DNA from: Arcanobacterium sp.
GTDB lineage: Bacteria > Actinomycetota > Actinomycetes > Actinomycetales > Actinomycetaceae
DNA length: 64,000 bases
Assembly (NCBI GenBank): GCA_022778805.1
Contig: JALFSN010000002.1
Coordinates: 124,001-188,000, forward strand
Direction of reading: 5' to 3'
Each line of letters starts with the position of its first letter. Within the stretch, counting starts at the first letter, position 1. A model generated the notes under the pieces. It was given only the letters and a program-made list of their open reading frames with translations. It had not been told where the DNA came from and searched no databases. The position numbers were made by a program, and so were the translations under genes. Positions 26,510 to 35,222 of this stretch are shown here, one piece after another.

Positions 26510-27321
26510 CGCCGCAGGCAGCTGCCCATCACTCCTCCCATCCCCATACTCGCCATAAGAGACGCCACGCGAATCCGGAAGCCCGTATGGGGATTTTTGA
26601 GCATCTGCGCGAACTGCGCAAACGCCTCATCTACATATTGGTTGGACTCGCCATCGGCACCGTCGCCGGATGGTATCTCTATGATCCGGTGATGGCATTC
26701 ATTCAGCGTCCACTGCATGATCTTGCCAGTTCCACCGTCACGATTAATTTCCAGACGATTGGTGCCGCTTTTGATCTCAAGCTCACCGTGTCTATGTGGA
26801 TCGCCGTCATCATCACGAGTCCGTGGTGGATCACGCAGTGTGGCATCTTCATCGTCCCCGCCCTGAAACGGCGCGAACGCCTCTTCGTCGCCATCTTCGG
26901 ATTCGTAGGTGTGATTCTTTTCCTGGCTGGTGCCGCAAGCGGTGTGTGGATTGCCCCCCGAGCTGTGGAAATTTTGCAGAGTTTTGTGCCAGACGATTCA
27001 GTATCTCTCTTGCAAGCTCACTCGTACGTGTCGTTTTATATGCGTCTCGTCTTGGCTTTCGGGCTCTCGTTCCTCACCCCCGAATTGCTGGTGGCACTCA
27101 ATTTCCTAGGAGTGCTCAGCTCCCGCACTATGCTCAAGGGGTGGCGTTGGGCGACAGTGGCAGCTTTTACGTTCGCAGCGATCGCTAATCCCCTCCCTAG
27201 CCCCTGGCCGATGATCATCCAAGCGGCCGTACTCATCGGCTTCTATCTCTGCGCCGTCCTCATATCGTGGATTCATGAAAAAATCGGTGCCCGCAAGAGC
27301 AGGTCTGCCTCTACCTCCTAG
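26506..27321 (+). CDS. tatC: Sec-independent translocase subunit TatC
   Basis: Multispanning receptor for twin-arginine signals. The hallmark N-terminal EHLRELRKRLIY is present, followed by six hydrophobic segments and the F-x-x-E region FGLSFLTPELLV. 271 residues from the GTG that overlaps the tatA stop; an internal ATG at 26587 would give a more usual N-terminus (MGIFEHLREL). A basic His/Arg-rich extension precedes this. Confidence 0.94.
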   Translation: MTPQAAAHHSSHPHTRHKRRHANPEARMGIFEHLRELRKRLIYILVGLAIGTVAGWYLYDPVMAFIQRPLHDLASSTVTINFQTIGAAFDLKLTVSMWIAVIITSPWWITQCGIFIVPALKRRERLFVAIFGFVGVILFLAGAASGVWIAPRAVEILQSFVPDDSVSLLQAHSYVSFYMRLVLAFGLSFLTPELLVALNFLGVLSSRTMLKGWRWATVAAFTFAAIANPLPSPWPMIIQAAVLIGFYLCAVLISWIHEKIGARKSRSASTS

Positions 27322-27610
27322 GCAGCCACTGCTAAATACCCTCGCTAACCAGCCGCCTCATCTATAGAAACCCACGCCATAGCCCACGCCCACAAAGCAT
27401 CCCCGCAAGCCTTCCTTACAAGCCGTCCCTAGATGATCTCAACCTGCGTTCCTGCAAATCGTCCACGTCCACAAGTTATCCCTACAAGCCATACCCACAG
27501 ACCCATCCCCAGCTACAAACCTGCGTTCAACAGTAGCAACCGCTCACAGCCCCCACCCGCGATCAAGAGAACTGAGAAGAAACCGAGACGAGAGGAAAAC
27601 TGAGAAAAGC
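27322..27610. other. Non-coding spacer with degenerate C/A-rich repeats
   Basis: No gene seen. The + strand is C/A-rich with loosely repeated CCCAC/ACAAGCC words (for example ACAAGCC at about 27419 and 27484). A purine-rich stretch ending GAAAAC lies before the MFS gene. Confidence 0.4.
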
Positions 27611-28912
27611 ATGTCACTCATCGCCATTATTTACGCCGCATTTATTTCTCTCGGCTTGCCCGATGGGATACTCGGAGCAGCATGGCCACAGATGGCCGCC
27701 GATATGCAGACGTCGTTGGCCGGAGCTGGGGTGCTCTCTCTGATGACGAGTGCCGGCACGATTGTGGCATCTTTTTCATCTGGGTGGCTACTCAAGCGAG
27801 TGAGCACCGTGAGCGTTTGCATCAGCTCCGTAGCCCTGACGGTATTTGGCCTGGTGGGCTTCGCCCTCGCCCCTCATTTTGCCATGCTCATGCTGTGCTG
27901 CATTCCGCTGGGATTGGGTGCTGGAGCCATTGATGCCGCGTTGAATGCGTACGTCTCACTACACTTTTCTGCGATGCACATGAATTTCTTACATGCCTGC
28001 TGGGGTGTGGGTGCCATGACGGGGCCACTCATTGCCGGTTTTTTCCTGAATTTTACCGGCCAGTGGCGGCTCACCTACTGTACTATTGCCGCCGCTCAAG
28101 CGGGTCTCATGCTGCTGCTCATTTTTACGCGCCGCGCATGGCCACATCACAGCGCCACTCTTTCCACACCGCCCGAGTCTGCCGCCGCCTCGCTGACGGA
28201 CGCCCACACATCTCCCGTTGTTGATGCATACCCTACTCATGACGCCGTCACGAACAGCCTCGCTCCAGAAAGTATCGAGATGCACCGCGCCACCGCCGAA
28301 AGCGAGCCACCTCATCATAGTGCTCGCAGCGGTGCACACCCGTGGTACCAGCTCCCCCTCATCTGGCCTACGCTCATCGGGTTCTTATGCTACTGCTCAG
28401 CAGAGGGAACGATCGGACTCTGGGCTAGCACATTCCTCGTGCGCTATCACCACCTCACGCCAGCACTCGCCGCCGCTGCCGGATCCGCTTTCTATATCGG
28501 CATTACGGCTGGCCGCTTTCTGGCCGGTTTCGCCTCTCTACGTCTCACAAATACCCACCTGCTGAGGATCGGATCAAGCGTGCTCATCGCGGGGATGCTC
28601 ATCGCCTTGCTCGCTCCGCTCCCGCTGCTCTCAGTGGCAGGCTTCGCACTCGCCGGCCTCGGATGCGCCCCCATTTATCCCGCAATTATGAAAGAGACAG
28701 GACGGCGCCTGGGAGCGGCCAACGTCACCCGAGTGACTGGCGTACAGATGGGTTTCGCATATATCGGATTTCTGCTCGCCCCTCCGCTCACCGGCTTAGC
28801 GCTCACCCACGTCTCTCCGCTCGCACTTCCACTCGCAGCACTCGCGCTCGCTTTGGGAATGGTAGCGTGCCATGAATATATTGAACGTCGGCTTGCCACG
28901 CCCCAGCGCTAA
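27611..28912 (+). CDS. MFS transporter
   Basis: 433 residues with twelve hydrophobic segments in two blocks, separated by a polar Ser/Ala/His-rich loop at about residues 178-245 that is longer than usual. The N-terminus GLPDGILGAAWPQMAADM is typical of one MFS subgroup of small-solute or sugar permeases. The A-loop between helices 2 and 3 reads GWLLKRVSTVSV rather than the canonical form. No neighbour indicates the substrate. The ATG follows GAGGAAAACTGAGAAAAGC, a weak ribosome site. Confidence 0.8.
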   Translation: MSLIAIIYAAFISLGLPDGILGAAWPQMAADMQTSLAGAGVLSLMTSAGTIVASFSSGWLLKRVSTVSVCISSVALTVFGLVGFALAPHFAMLMLCCIPLGLGAGAIDAALNAYVSLHFSAMHMNFLHACWGVGAMTGPLIAGFFLNFTGQWRLTYCTIAAAQAGLMLLLIFTRRAWPHHSATLSTPPESAAASLTDAHTSPVVDAYPTHDAVTNSLAPESIEMHRATAESEPPHHSARSGAHPWYQLPLIWPTLIGFLCYCSAEGTIGLWASTFLVRYHHLTPALAAAAGSAFYIGITAGRFLAGFASLRLTNTHLLRIGSSVLIAGMLIALLAPLPLLSVAGFALAGLGCAPIYPAIMKETGRRLGAANVTRVTGVQMGFAYIGFLLAPPLTGLALTHVSPLALPLAALALALGMVACHEYIERRLATPQR

Positions 28913-29083
28913 TTCAACACTGATTCCGCTCTGCATCTGGTCGTTCACAAAATCTGCATTGCTGGGCGCACAGAATCTACACGGCTGGGCGCAGCCAAGC
29001 GCACACGGTTGCTGGGCGCACACGGAATCAGTAGTTGCCCTGCACAGTCCACGCCCTCCACCAGCCGCCTTGCATTCTCCACA

Positions 29084-29497
29084 TCAAACGCGAGAGCCGT
29101 CATCGTGAGCTGTGCGCATATCGCGAGCCGCGTGCAAGGCGACAATGCCGAGTGCCACAATCAGAGCGACAGCGCTCACTTGGGGCTCATAATAGCTGGG
29201 CACGAAAGCTCGCATACCGGCACTCACAGCCGCTCCCAGTATCACCACTGCCAGAAAAGGCACGCGAAAGCTGAGCGCCACCACGGCCACTGCCAACGCG
29301 GCGCAGCGCGCATCGAGGACGACTGCGTGCCCTGAGCTAAAAGCGTTCGTGGCCACCAGGGAGGCGAGCAGACCTACCGTCACGACGGCAGCCACATGCT
29401 CCACAGCTGGCCGCTCTAGCACTTTTTCCGGCACCAAGAAACCCACCAATTTCGTGGCAAAAGCAATAGCACACGCCGCCAAGATCCACCACCACAT
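29084..29497 (-). CDS. azlD: AzlD-family branched-chain amino acid transport subunit
   Basis: 137-residue membrane protein with four hydrophobic segments; the motif FLVPEKVLERPAVEHVAAVV is characteristic of AzlD small subunits (usual length about 105). It works with an AzlC protein in branched-chain amino acid export. The azlC stop is 11 bp upstream and GAGGGGGCG precedes the ATG, so the two are an operon; azlC is frameshifted here. Confidence 0.85.
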   Translation of the reverse strand: MWWWILAACAIAFATKLVGFLVPEKVLERPAVEHVAAVVTVGLLASLVATNAFSSGHAVVLDARCAALAVAVVALSFRVPFLAVVILGAAVSAGMRAFVPSYYEPQVSAVALIVALGIVALHAARDMRTAHDDGSRV

Positions 29498-29507
29498 GAG
29501 CGCCCCC

Positions 29508-30258
29508 TCAAGCTCTCTTCGCCTGCGGGCGTATCTTCATCTGCGCCATTCCCACCACAGCAGCCACCAGAGCCGCAATGAGAATGGGAACGCCTGCCGG
29601 CACCGTCGGAACGGCAATCAAAGTGAGCGCCCCGCACAGTACCGCGAGCGCCACGGCGTCACCGCTGCGCAGACGCGGCCACAGCAACCCACAAAATGCC
29701 GCCACGGCAGCACCGTCGAGTCCCCAAGCAGCCGGATCCCCCCATTGCCGCGCCCAGCAGAGCGCCGATGAGCGTAAAGAGATTCCACAGCAGCCATACG
29801 CCAATGCCAGCTACCCAAAACCCGCGTTTTATTTCGGATGTATCTAATTGCGCAGATGCCACCGCCGTTGATTCGTCGATCGTGACGTGTGCTGCCAGCA
29901 GCTTGCGCCACCCGTGCAGGCGCAGTCGAGCATTATTTTGGATGCCATAAATACCGTTGCGCACGCCGAGCAGACTCGCCGCTCCCAGCGCAGACATCCC
30001 CGTACCCGCCACATTGGCTAGATGCCCAACGCCACCCGCACTGGCGATGACGCCAATAAAAGCATACTGCGAGCCTCCGGTAAACATGAGTGCCGACAGA
30101 GCCATCGTCTGCCACAGGCTCAATCCTGCAGCCACTGAAAGCGCCCCAAACGAAACCCCATAGAGACCGGTCGCCACGGACACAGATATTCCCATAGTGG
30201 TAGCCGGAGTAAGACGTCCCAGAATATGCACCTGAGCATCGTAGCACTCCGGCTTCAC
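29508..30258 (-). pseudogene. azlC: AzlC-family permease, frameshifted
   Basis: The frame from the GTG at 30258 encodes the N-terminal 170 residues of AzlC (FGALSVAAGLSLWQTMALSA, LMFTGGSQYAFIG). After GALLGAAM it meets six Gs (29738-29743 as Cs on the + strand) and derails. With one G fewer the reading continues as GDPAAWGLDGAAVAAF and then a typical AzlC tail to the stop at 29508. The total length would be about 250 residues, normal for the family. Either a real one-base insertion, a slippage-prone site or a sequencing error explains it. Everything else in the gene looks functional. Confidence 0.82.
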
Positions 30259-30516
30259 TACTCCACCAGCTATCCGAAGATTGGGTCAGTCTCTGGCATG
30301 AGAACTAGCGAAATACTATTGCCACCGCTCCGCCCCATTGCAGCTAGCCCGCTGCAGTGAGTTCGCTTGCCCCGCTGTAGTGAGTCCAATACAGATAGCC
30401 GCCTGACTGTTCTTCATCTGCGAGTACTGACGTCACCTCAGAGCGTCAGCACGCAGTCTCAGCACATCAGCGCATCAGCCGATTTTCCGAGCCAGCTGAC
30501 TGAGTGCCAGCTGAGT

Positions 30517-31065
30517 TCACTCCTGCTCGATAGCGGAAATCTCGATTTCAAGCATCACTTTATCACCGACAGTCACGCCGCCAGCTTCAACGGCCTTATT
30601 CCAGGTGAGGCCAAATTCTTTACGTGAAATTGGCAGCGTCCCCTCAAAGCCAATGCGCTTATTGCCGAAGCCATCAGTGATAGCTCCAGTGAAGTCAAAG
30701 GGAATCGTCAGCGAGCGCGTCTGATCGCGAATCGTGAGATCACCAGTAATTTCGAGGGTCTCATCGTCTACCACGGCCACGTTGGTGCTCACGAATTTCA
30801 CTTCAGGATACTTTTCAACGTCAAAGAAATCGCCGCTGCGCAGGTGATTATCACGCATCTTAGAGCCGGTATCAATGGAAGCAGCTTTCGCCGTCACCTC
30901 CACGTGCGCAGCTGACGGGTCTGCGCCGTTACCGCTCGCCGTCCCCTCAAAATCCGTGAAAGCACCGCGCACTTTCGTAATCATCGCGTGCCGAGCTATA
31001 AACCCCAGGCGAGAGTGTGACGGGTCGATCATATAAGTACCGTTAATATCTTTGAGGCTTGTCAT
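30517..31065 (-). CDS. YceI-family protein
   Basis: 182 residues forming the lipocalin-like YceI fold: YMIDPSHSRLGFIARHAMITKVRG, FFDVEKYPEVKFVST and the later ITGDLTIRDQTRSL. YceI proteins bind isoprenoid-type lipids. There is no signal peptide, so this one is cytoplasmic. An ideal AAGGAG ribosome site precedes the ATG. It appears monocistronic. Confidence 0.93.
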   Translation of the reverse strand: MTSLKDINGTYMIDPSHSRLGFIARHAMITKVRGAFTDFEGTASGNGADPSAAHVEVTAKAASIDTGSKMRDNHLRSGDFFDVEKYPEVKFVSTNVAVVDDETLEITGDLTIRDQTRSLTIPFDFTGAITDGFGNKRIGFEGTLPISRKEFGLTWNKAVEAGGVTVGDKVMLEIEISAIEQE

Positions 31066-31400
31066 CGTTCTCCTTTAGATTATAGTGACGCTCGCGTATC
31101 GAAGTGACCGGTGTGGCGGACGTACCTGTACAGTGATTGACCCCGCTTCATGCAACCAGCCATACCTGCCGCACAGCCGCCATCCGCGCAGCGATCTGCG
31201 CTTTACCATCAGCGCCATATTTTCCTTTGCACCGTAAATAATGCTCTAAAGCGCAGATGTATTCCCAGCAGCCTTGACTTTGTGACTTTGTCTTGCATCC
31301 CTCTGCCCTTAATCCACATGCAGGTCCTCTAAGCAATCCCGTTTAGCAATTAGCCCTGAGCAAACGCCGTAGCCAGCTAGTTGAGCTTCAGCAGATATCG

Positions 31401-31489
31401 GACGAGGCGCACGAAAATCAAGCGCACATAGTTGAGCGGCCATTGATAGCAAAAAGCATCAATGGCCGCTCATAATGCTGCGCCTCGTC
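31401..31489. terminator. Large two-tier dyad after clpC
   Basis: In the 446-bp gap 31066-31511, an inner perfect 15-bp inverted repeat (31433-31447 with 31458-31472, 10-base loop) is nested inside an outer 11-bp one (31401-31411 with 31479-31489). It lies 22 bp after the clpC stop, so it is most likely its terminator. No long T run follows. The rest of the gap shows no gene. Confidence 0.65.
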
Positions 31490-31511
31490 TTGGCTACTTC
31501 AGGTGGCTACC

Positions 31512-34043
31512 TCAGTTGTCTTGCAAACCGACGATAGCCGCTACGTCGTCAGCAGGGCTGACTCCCTCAGGCAGCTGGTAGTCCGAATCGTGGCCGGTGA
31601 ACGTGAAACTCATCGGGATATTATCCTCATCCACATCCACGACGATCGTCTGCCCCTCATGGAAATCGCCGAAGAGCAACTTCTCAGAGAGGGCATCCTC
31701 AATATCGCGCTGGATAGCGCGGCGCAGTGGGCGAGCCCCCAGCACCGGATCGAAACCGCGGTCAGCGAGCAGCTGCTTTGCCTTATCCGATAGCGCCAAG
31801 CTCATACCTTTTTCTTGCAGACGTTTATCCAACTTGGAGATCATCAGATCGACGATCTGCAGAATTTCGTCGCGGTTGAGCTGCGGGAAAACGATCATTT
31901 CGTCCACGCGGTTGAGGAACTCCGGACGGAAATGATTCTTGAGCTCCTCGCTCACCCGCATCTTCATACGGTCGTACGAAGCCACCTCATCTTGGTCGAA
32001 CTGGAAGCCCGTTTGCACACCCTTGGCGATGTCTTTGGTACCCAAGTTCGTCGTCATAATAATGATGGTGTTCTTGAAATCCACCACGCGGCCCTGCGAA
32101 TCGGTGAGCCGTCCCTCTTCCAGGATTTGCAGCAGCGAGTTAAACAGATCAGCGTGAGCTTTCTCAATTTCGTCAAAGAGCACCACGGAGAACGGCTTGC
32201 GGCGCACTTTCTCGGTGAGCTGGCCACCCTCGTCGTAGCCAACATAGCCTGGAGGAGCACCAAAGAGCCGCGAGACAGTGTGCTTCTCCTGATATTCGCT
32301 CATGTCAAGCGTGATGAGCGAATCCTCATCTCCGAAGAGGAATTCCGCCAGCGCCTTGGCTAGCTCCGTCTTGCCCACGCCCGTAGGCCCAGCAAAGATA
32401 AACGAACCACCTGGCCGGTTGGGATCTTTCAAGCCGGAACGCGAACGCCGAATTGCCTGACTCACGGCTTTGACGGCTTCCGTCTGCCCAATCACGCGCT
32501 TATGGAGCTCATCTTCCATACGCAACAACTTGGACGACTCCGCCTCAGTGAGCTTGAAGACCGGAATGCCAGTACTCATGGAGAGTACCTGGGCAATGAG
32601 CTCTTCATCAACCACGGCTTCCAGATTGAGCTCACCAGCTTTCCAGGCGCGCTCTTTTTCGTCGCGCTGCTCGGAAATCTGCTGCTCTTTATCCCGCAAA
32701 GCGGCGGCCTTCTCAAAGTCTTGTCCGGCGATAGCCGCATCTTTTTCGGCTCTCACCTGCGCAAGCTCCTCTTCCAGCTCACGCAACTCTGGCGGCGCCG
32801 TCATCTTCTGGATAGCGAGGCGTGCACCGGCTTCGTCAATCAGATCAATAGCCTTATCGGGCAAGAAACGATCGTTAATATAGCGATCAGCAAGCGTCGC
32901 AGCAGCTTCCAGAGCTTCATCCGTAATCGTCACATGATGGAATGCTTCATAGCGATCACGCAATCCTTCCAGAATCGCAATCGTCTCTTTCACGCTTGGC
33001 TGCTCCACCTGAATTGGCTGGAAGCGCCGCTCCAAGGCAGCATCTTTCTCGATATATTTGCGGTATTCATCGAGGGTAGTAGCCCCGATCACCTGCAGCT
33101 CTCCACGAGCCATCATCGGTTTGAGCAGTGACGCCGCATCCAGAGCACCCTCAGCTGCTCCTGCCCCCACCAGCGTATGAATCTCGTCGATGAAGAGAAC
33201 GATATCCCCACGATTCTTGATCTCTTTCAAGATTTTCTTCATGCGCTCTTCAAAATCGCCACGATAGCGCGAACCAGCGACGAGCGAACCCATATCGAGC
33301 GAGTAGAGCTGCTTATCGCGCAACGTCTGCGGCACTTTACCGCTGGCAATGTTCTGTGCCAGCCCTTCCACCACGGCGGTCTTGCCCACGCCAGGTTCTC
33401 CAATGAGCACCGGATTGTTCTTTGTACGCCGGCTGAGCACCTGCATGACGCGCTGGGTCTCATTGTAGCGGCCAATCACCGGATCGAGCTTGCCCTCCCG
33501 AGCTTGCGCGGTGAGATTGCGTCCAAATTGATCGAGCACCGACGAGCCAGCTTTAATGCCGCTTTCACGCTGACTTCCGGCTCCGACGCCCACTGCTTCT
33601 TTACCTTGATAGCCAGACAGGAGCTGCGTCACCTGCTGACGCACCTGCGGCAGATCTGCCCCGAGTTTTACGAGCACTTGCGCCGCCACGCCCTCCTGCT
33701 CACGGCACAAGCCCAGCAGTAGATGTTCCGTGCCAATATACGAGTGGCCGAGCTGCAGCCCCTCGCGCATGGCGTATTCCAAGACTTTCTTAGCTCGCGG
33801 CGTGAACGGAATATGACCGCTGGGATGTTCCTGCCCCTCGCCGATAATTTCCACCACTTGCTCGCGTACGCCGTCAAACGTGATGCCGAGTGCCTCCAGG
33901 GCTTTCGCTGCCACGCCCTCGCCCTCTTTTATCAGGCCAAGCAGGATATGCTCCGTGCCCAGGTAATTGTGTTTCAGCCCGCGAGCCTCTTCTTGAGCAA
34001 GCACGATCACGCGCCGAGCACGATCAGTAAATCTCTCAAACAA
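31512..34043 (-). CDS. clpC: ATP-dependent Clp protease ATPase subunit ClpC
   Basis: Hsp100 unfoldase that feeds ClpP. Two N-terminal Clp repeats, then AAA-1 with Walker [14 protein letters not shown], a UVR-type middle segment ([17 protein letters not shown]...[12 protein letters not shown]) that marks ClpC, and AAA-2 with [13 protein letters not shown]. The family always begins with [12 protein letters not shown]; here this is preceded by TTG at 34041-34043 with GAGGAG eight bases before it. I therefore choose the TTG over the upstream ATG at 34088. About 843 residues. A ClgR-like box lies upstream. Confidence 0.95.
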   Translation of the reverse strand: MFERFTDRARRVIVLAQEEARGLKHNYLGTEHILLGLIKEGEGVAAKALEALGITFDGVREQVVEIIGEGQEHPSGHIPFTPRAKKVLEYAMREGLQLGHSYIGTEHLLLGLCREQEGVAAQVLVKLGADLPQVRQQVTQLLSGYQGKEAVGVGAGSQRESGIKAGSSVLDQFGRNLTAQAREGKLDPVIGRYNETQRVMQVLSRRTKNNPVLIGEPGVGKTAVVEGLAQNIASGKVPQTLRDKQLYSLDMGSLVAGSRYRGDFEERMKKILKEIKNRGDIVLFIDEIHTLVGAGAAEGALDAASLLKPMMARGELQVIGATTLDEYRKYIEKDAALERRFQPIQVEQPSVKETIAILEGLRDRYEAFHHVTITDEALEAAATLADRYINDRFLPDKAIDLIDEAGARLAIQKMTAPPELRELEEELAQVRAEKDAAIAGQDFEKAAALRDKEQQISEQRDEKERAWKAGELNLEAVVDEELIAQVLSMSTGIPVFKLTEAESSKLLRMEDELHKRVIGQTEAVKAVSQAIRRSRSGLKDPNRPGGSFIFAGPTGVGKTELAKALAEFLFGDEDSLITLDMSEYQEKHTVSRLFGAPPGYVGYDEGGQLTEKVRRKPFSVVLFDEIEKAHADLFNSLLQILEEGRLTDSQGRVVDFKNTIIIMTTNLGTKDIAKGVQTGFQFDQDEVASYDRMKMRVSEELKNHFRPEFLNRVDEMIVFPQLNRDEILQIVDLMISKLDKRLQEKGMSLALSDKAKQLLADRGFDPVLGARPLRRAIQRDIEDALSEKLLFGDFHEGQTIVVDVDEDNIPMSFTFTGHDSDYQLPEGVSPADDVAAIVGLQDN

Positions 34044-34221
34044 TTCGTTCTCCTCATAAGTGCTTGTGTGCCAGACAGCATCCATCACATCTCATGCGTT
34101 CATGGCGCTTAGCATTCCTATCGCTAACGCGCCAACGCACAGAAGCGTTTCAATGCCACAACACCCAGCCACGCTTATCAACTCATCCACTCTAACCTCA
34201 CTGCCCGCAAAGCCTTTCCCC

Positions 34222-34239
34222 ATTTCGCCGAGGGCGTTA
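34222..34239. promoter_or_regulatory. ClgR-like box upstream of clpC
   Basis: ATTTCGCCGAGGGCGTTA fits the actinobacterial ClgR consensus as I remember it (WNNWCGCYNANRGCGWWS) at all but the last base. It lies 180 bp before the clpC start in a gene-free stretch. ClgR activates clp genes in corynebacteria and relatives, so the location makes sense. The assignment depends on my recall of the consensus. Confidence 0.5.
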
Positions 34240-34598
34240 TCACCTGGGCAGAACTGGGCAGAAACGGCTCGTTTATCTGCGCGAAATGGGGTTATAAGCC
34301 CGCGCGAAACGCACACGAGCAATAGGGGCTAGCGCGGAGAGCCAAAGAGGGTGAGCCAACAGTGGAATAGCAGTGGAAGCGAACCACGAAGCTAGCACCG
34401 GAAGCTGGCAAAGAGAGCGACCACGGCGGGAGTGAACACAGGAACTGACGAGACGGCAACCGCGGGGCTAGCACAGGGAGCAGCGAAAGCAAGCACAGGG
34501 AACGGCCAACAAAGCGAGCACCGGAAACTGCTTAAGGGAACAGCCGGCGGACAGGGGAACCTCCGGCGGGAGCTAACAGCGATATGCGAGAGTGGCGC
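34240..34598. repeat. Gene-free region with a degenerate repeat (GCNAGCACMGGRA)
   Basis: No supportable gene lies between the clpC promoter and dtd. The + strand is purine-rich and holds at least four imperfect copies of a word like GCTAGCACCGGAA, beginning at 34391, 34467, 34489 and 34514. Copies are unevenly spaced. No CRISPR-like regularity is seen. Confidence 0.5.
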
Positions 34599-35066
34599 TC
34601 ACGCTTCGGCAATGATCGTAAACGGCCCATCATTCACGATTTCCACGTCCATCATGGCTCCAAAACGGCCAGTTTCCACTTGGATTCCACGATCGCGCAC
34701 CGCTTGCACAAGCTCATGAAAAATCGGCTCGGCCACCTCTGCTGGAGCGGCGTGGCTCCACCCAGGTTTCTTTCCCTTGCGCACATCCGCGTAAAGCGTG
34801 AACTGCGAGACAATCAGCACTGGCGCATTCACTTCTTCCACGCCTACGCGCTCACTAGGATCGTCGCTCCCCTGAGGAGACCGCAGCAATTTGAGCTGCG
34901 CTATTTTGCGGGAAATTTTCTCAATCTGAGCCGGACCATCGGTGTGCGTGATACCAATCAAGACGCATAGCCCTGCACCTATCTCACCCGTGACGACGGG
35001 CTCACCGCTAGGATCATCCGTCACGGTCACTTTTGCCCGCTTCACCCTCTGAATGACTACTCGCAT
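34599..35066 (-). CDS. dtd: D-aminoacyl-tRNA deacylase Dtd
   Basis: Removes D-amino acids (and glycine from tRNA-Ala) mischarged to tRNA. 155 residues: MRVVIQRVKRAKVTV start, SQFTLYADVRKGKKPGW with the catalytic S-Q-F-T-L, and a C-terminal GAMMDVEIVNDGPFT where the family's Gly-cisPro motif (NxGPxT) is kept as NDGPFT. AGGAGAGGAAG precedes the ATG. Monocistronic on the minus strand. Confidence 0.95.
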   Translation of the reverse strand: MRVVIQRVKRAKVTVTDDPSGEPVVTGEIGAGLCVLIGITHTDGPAQIEKISRKIAQLKLLRSPQGSDDPSERVGVEEVNAPVLIVSQFTLYADVRKGKKPGWSHAAPAEVAEPIFHELVQAVRDRGIQVETGRFGAMMDVEIVNDGPFTIIAEA

Positions 35067-35222
35067 TGATTGATCTTCCTCTCCTGTGTGTTCCTATGTA
35101 CCCTTATGCGCTGTCTACACATACATCGTCTGCGTGAGACCCGCGATACTCTTTATCCGTGAGCGTGACGCCGTAACGTATGCCCCGCCGTGACACCCCT
35201 TTTATCCCTGAGCGTGCGCCCT

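Noticed and set aside
34208-34250. Second ClgR-like site around CGCTAACGCG near 34121
   Set aside because: The half-site spacing is off by one from the consensus.
34092-34322. Minus-strand 76-residue frame upstream of clpC
   Set aside because: No ribosome site or recognisable motif, and it overlaps the ClgR-like box and likely clpC promoter.
34391-34525. Possible CRISPR array
   Set aside because: Repeat copies are imperfect and unevenly spaced, with no uniform spacers and no cas genes.
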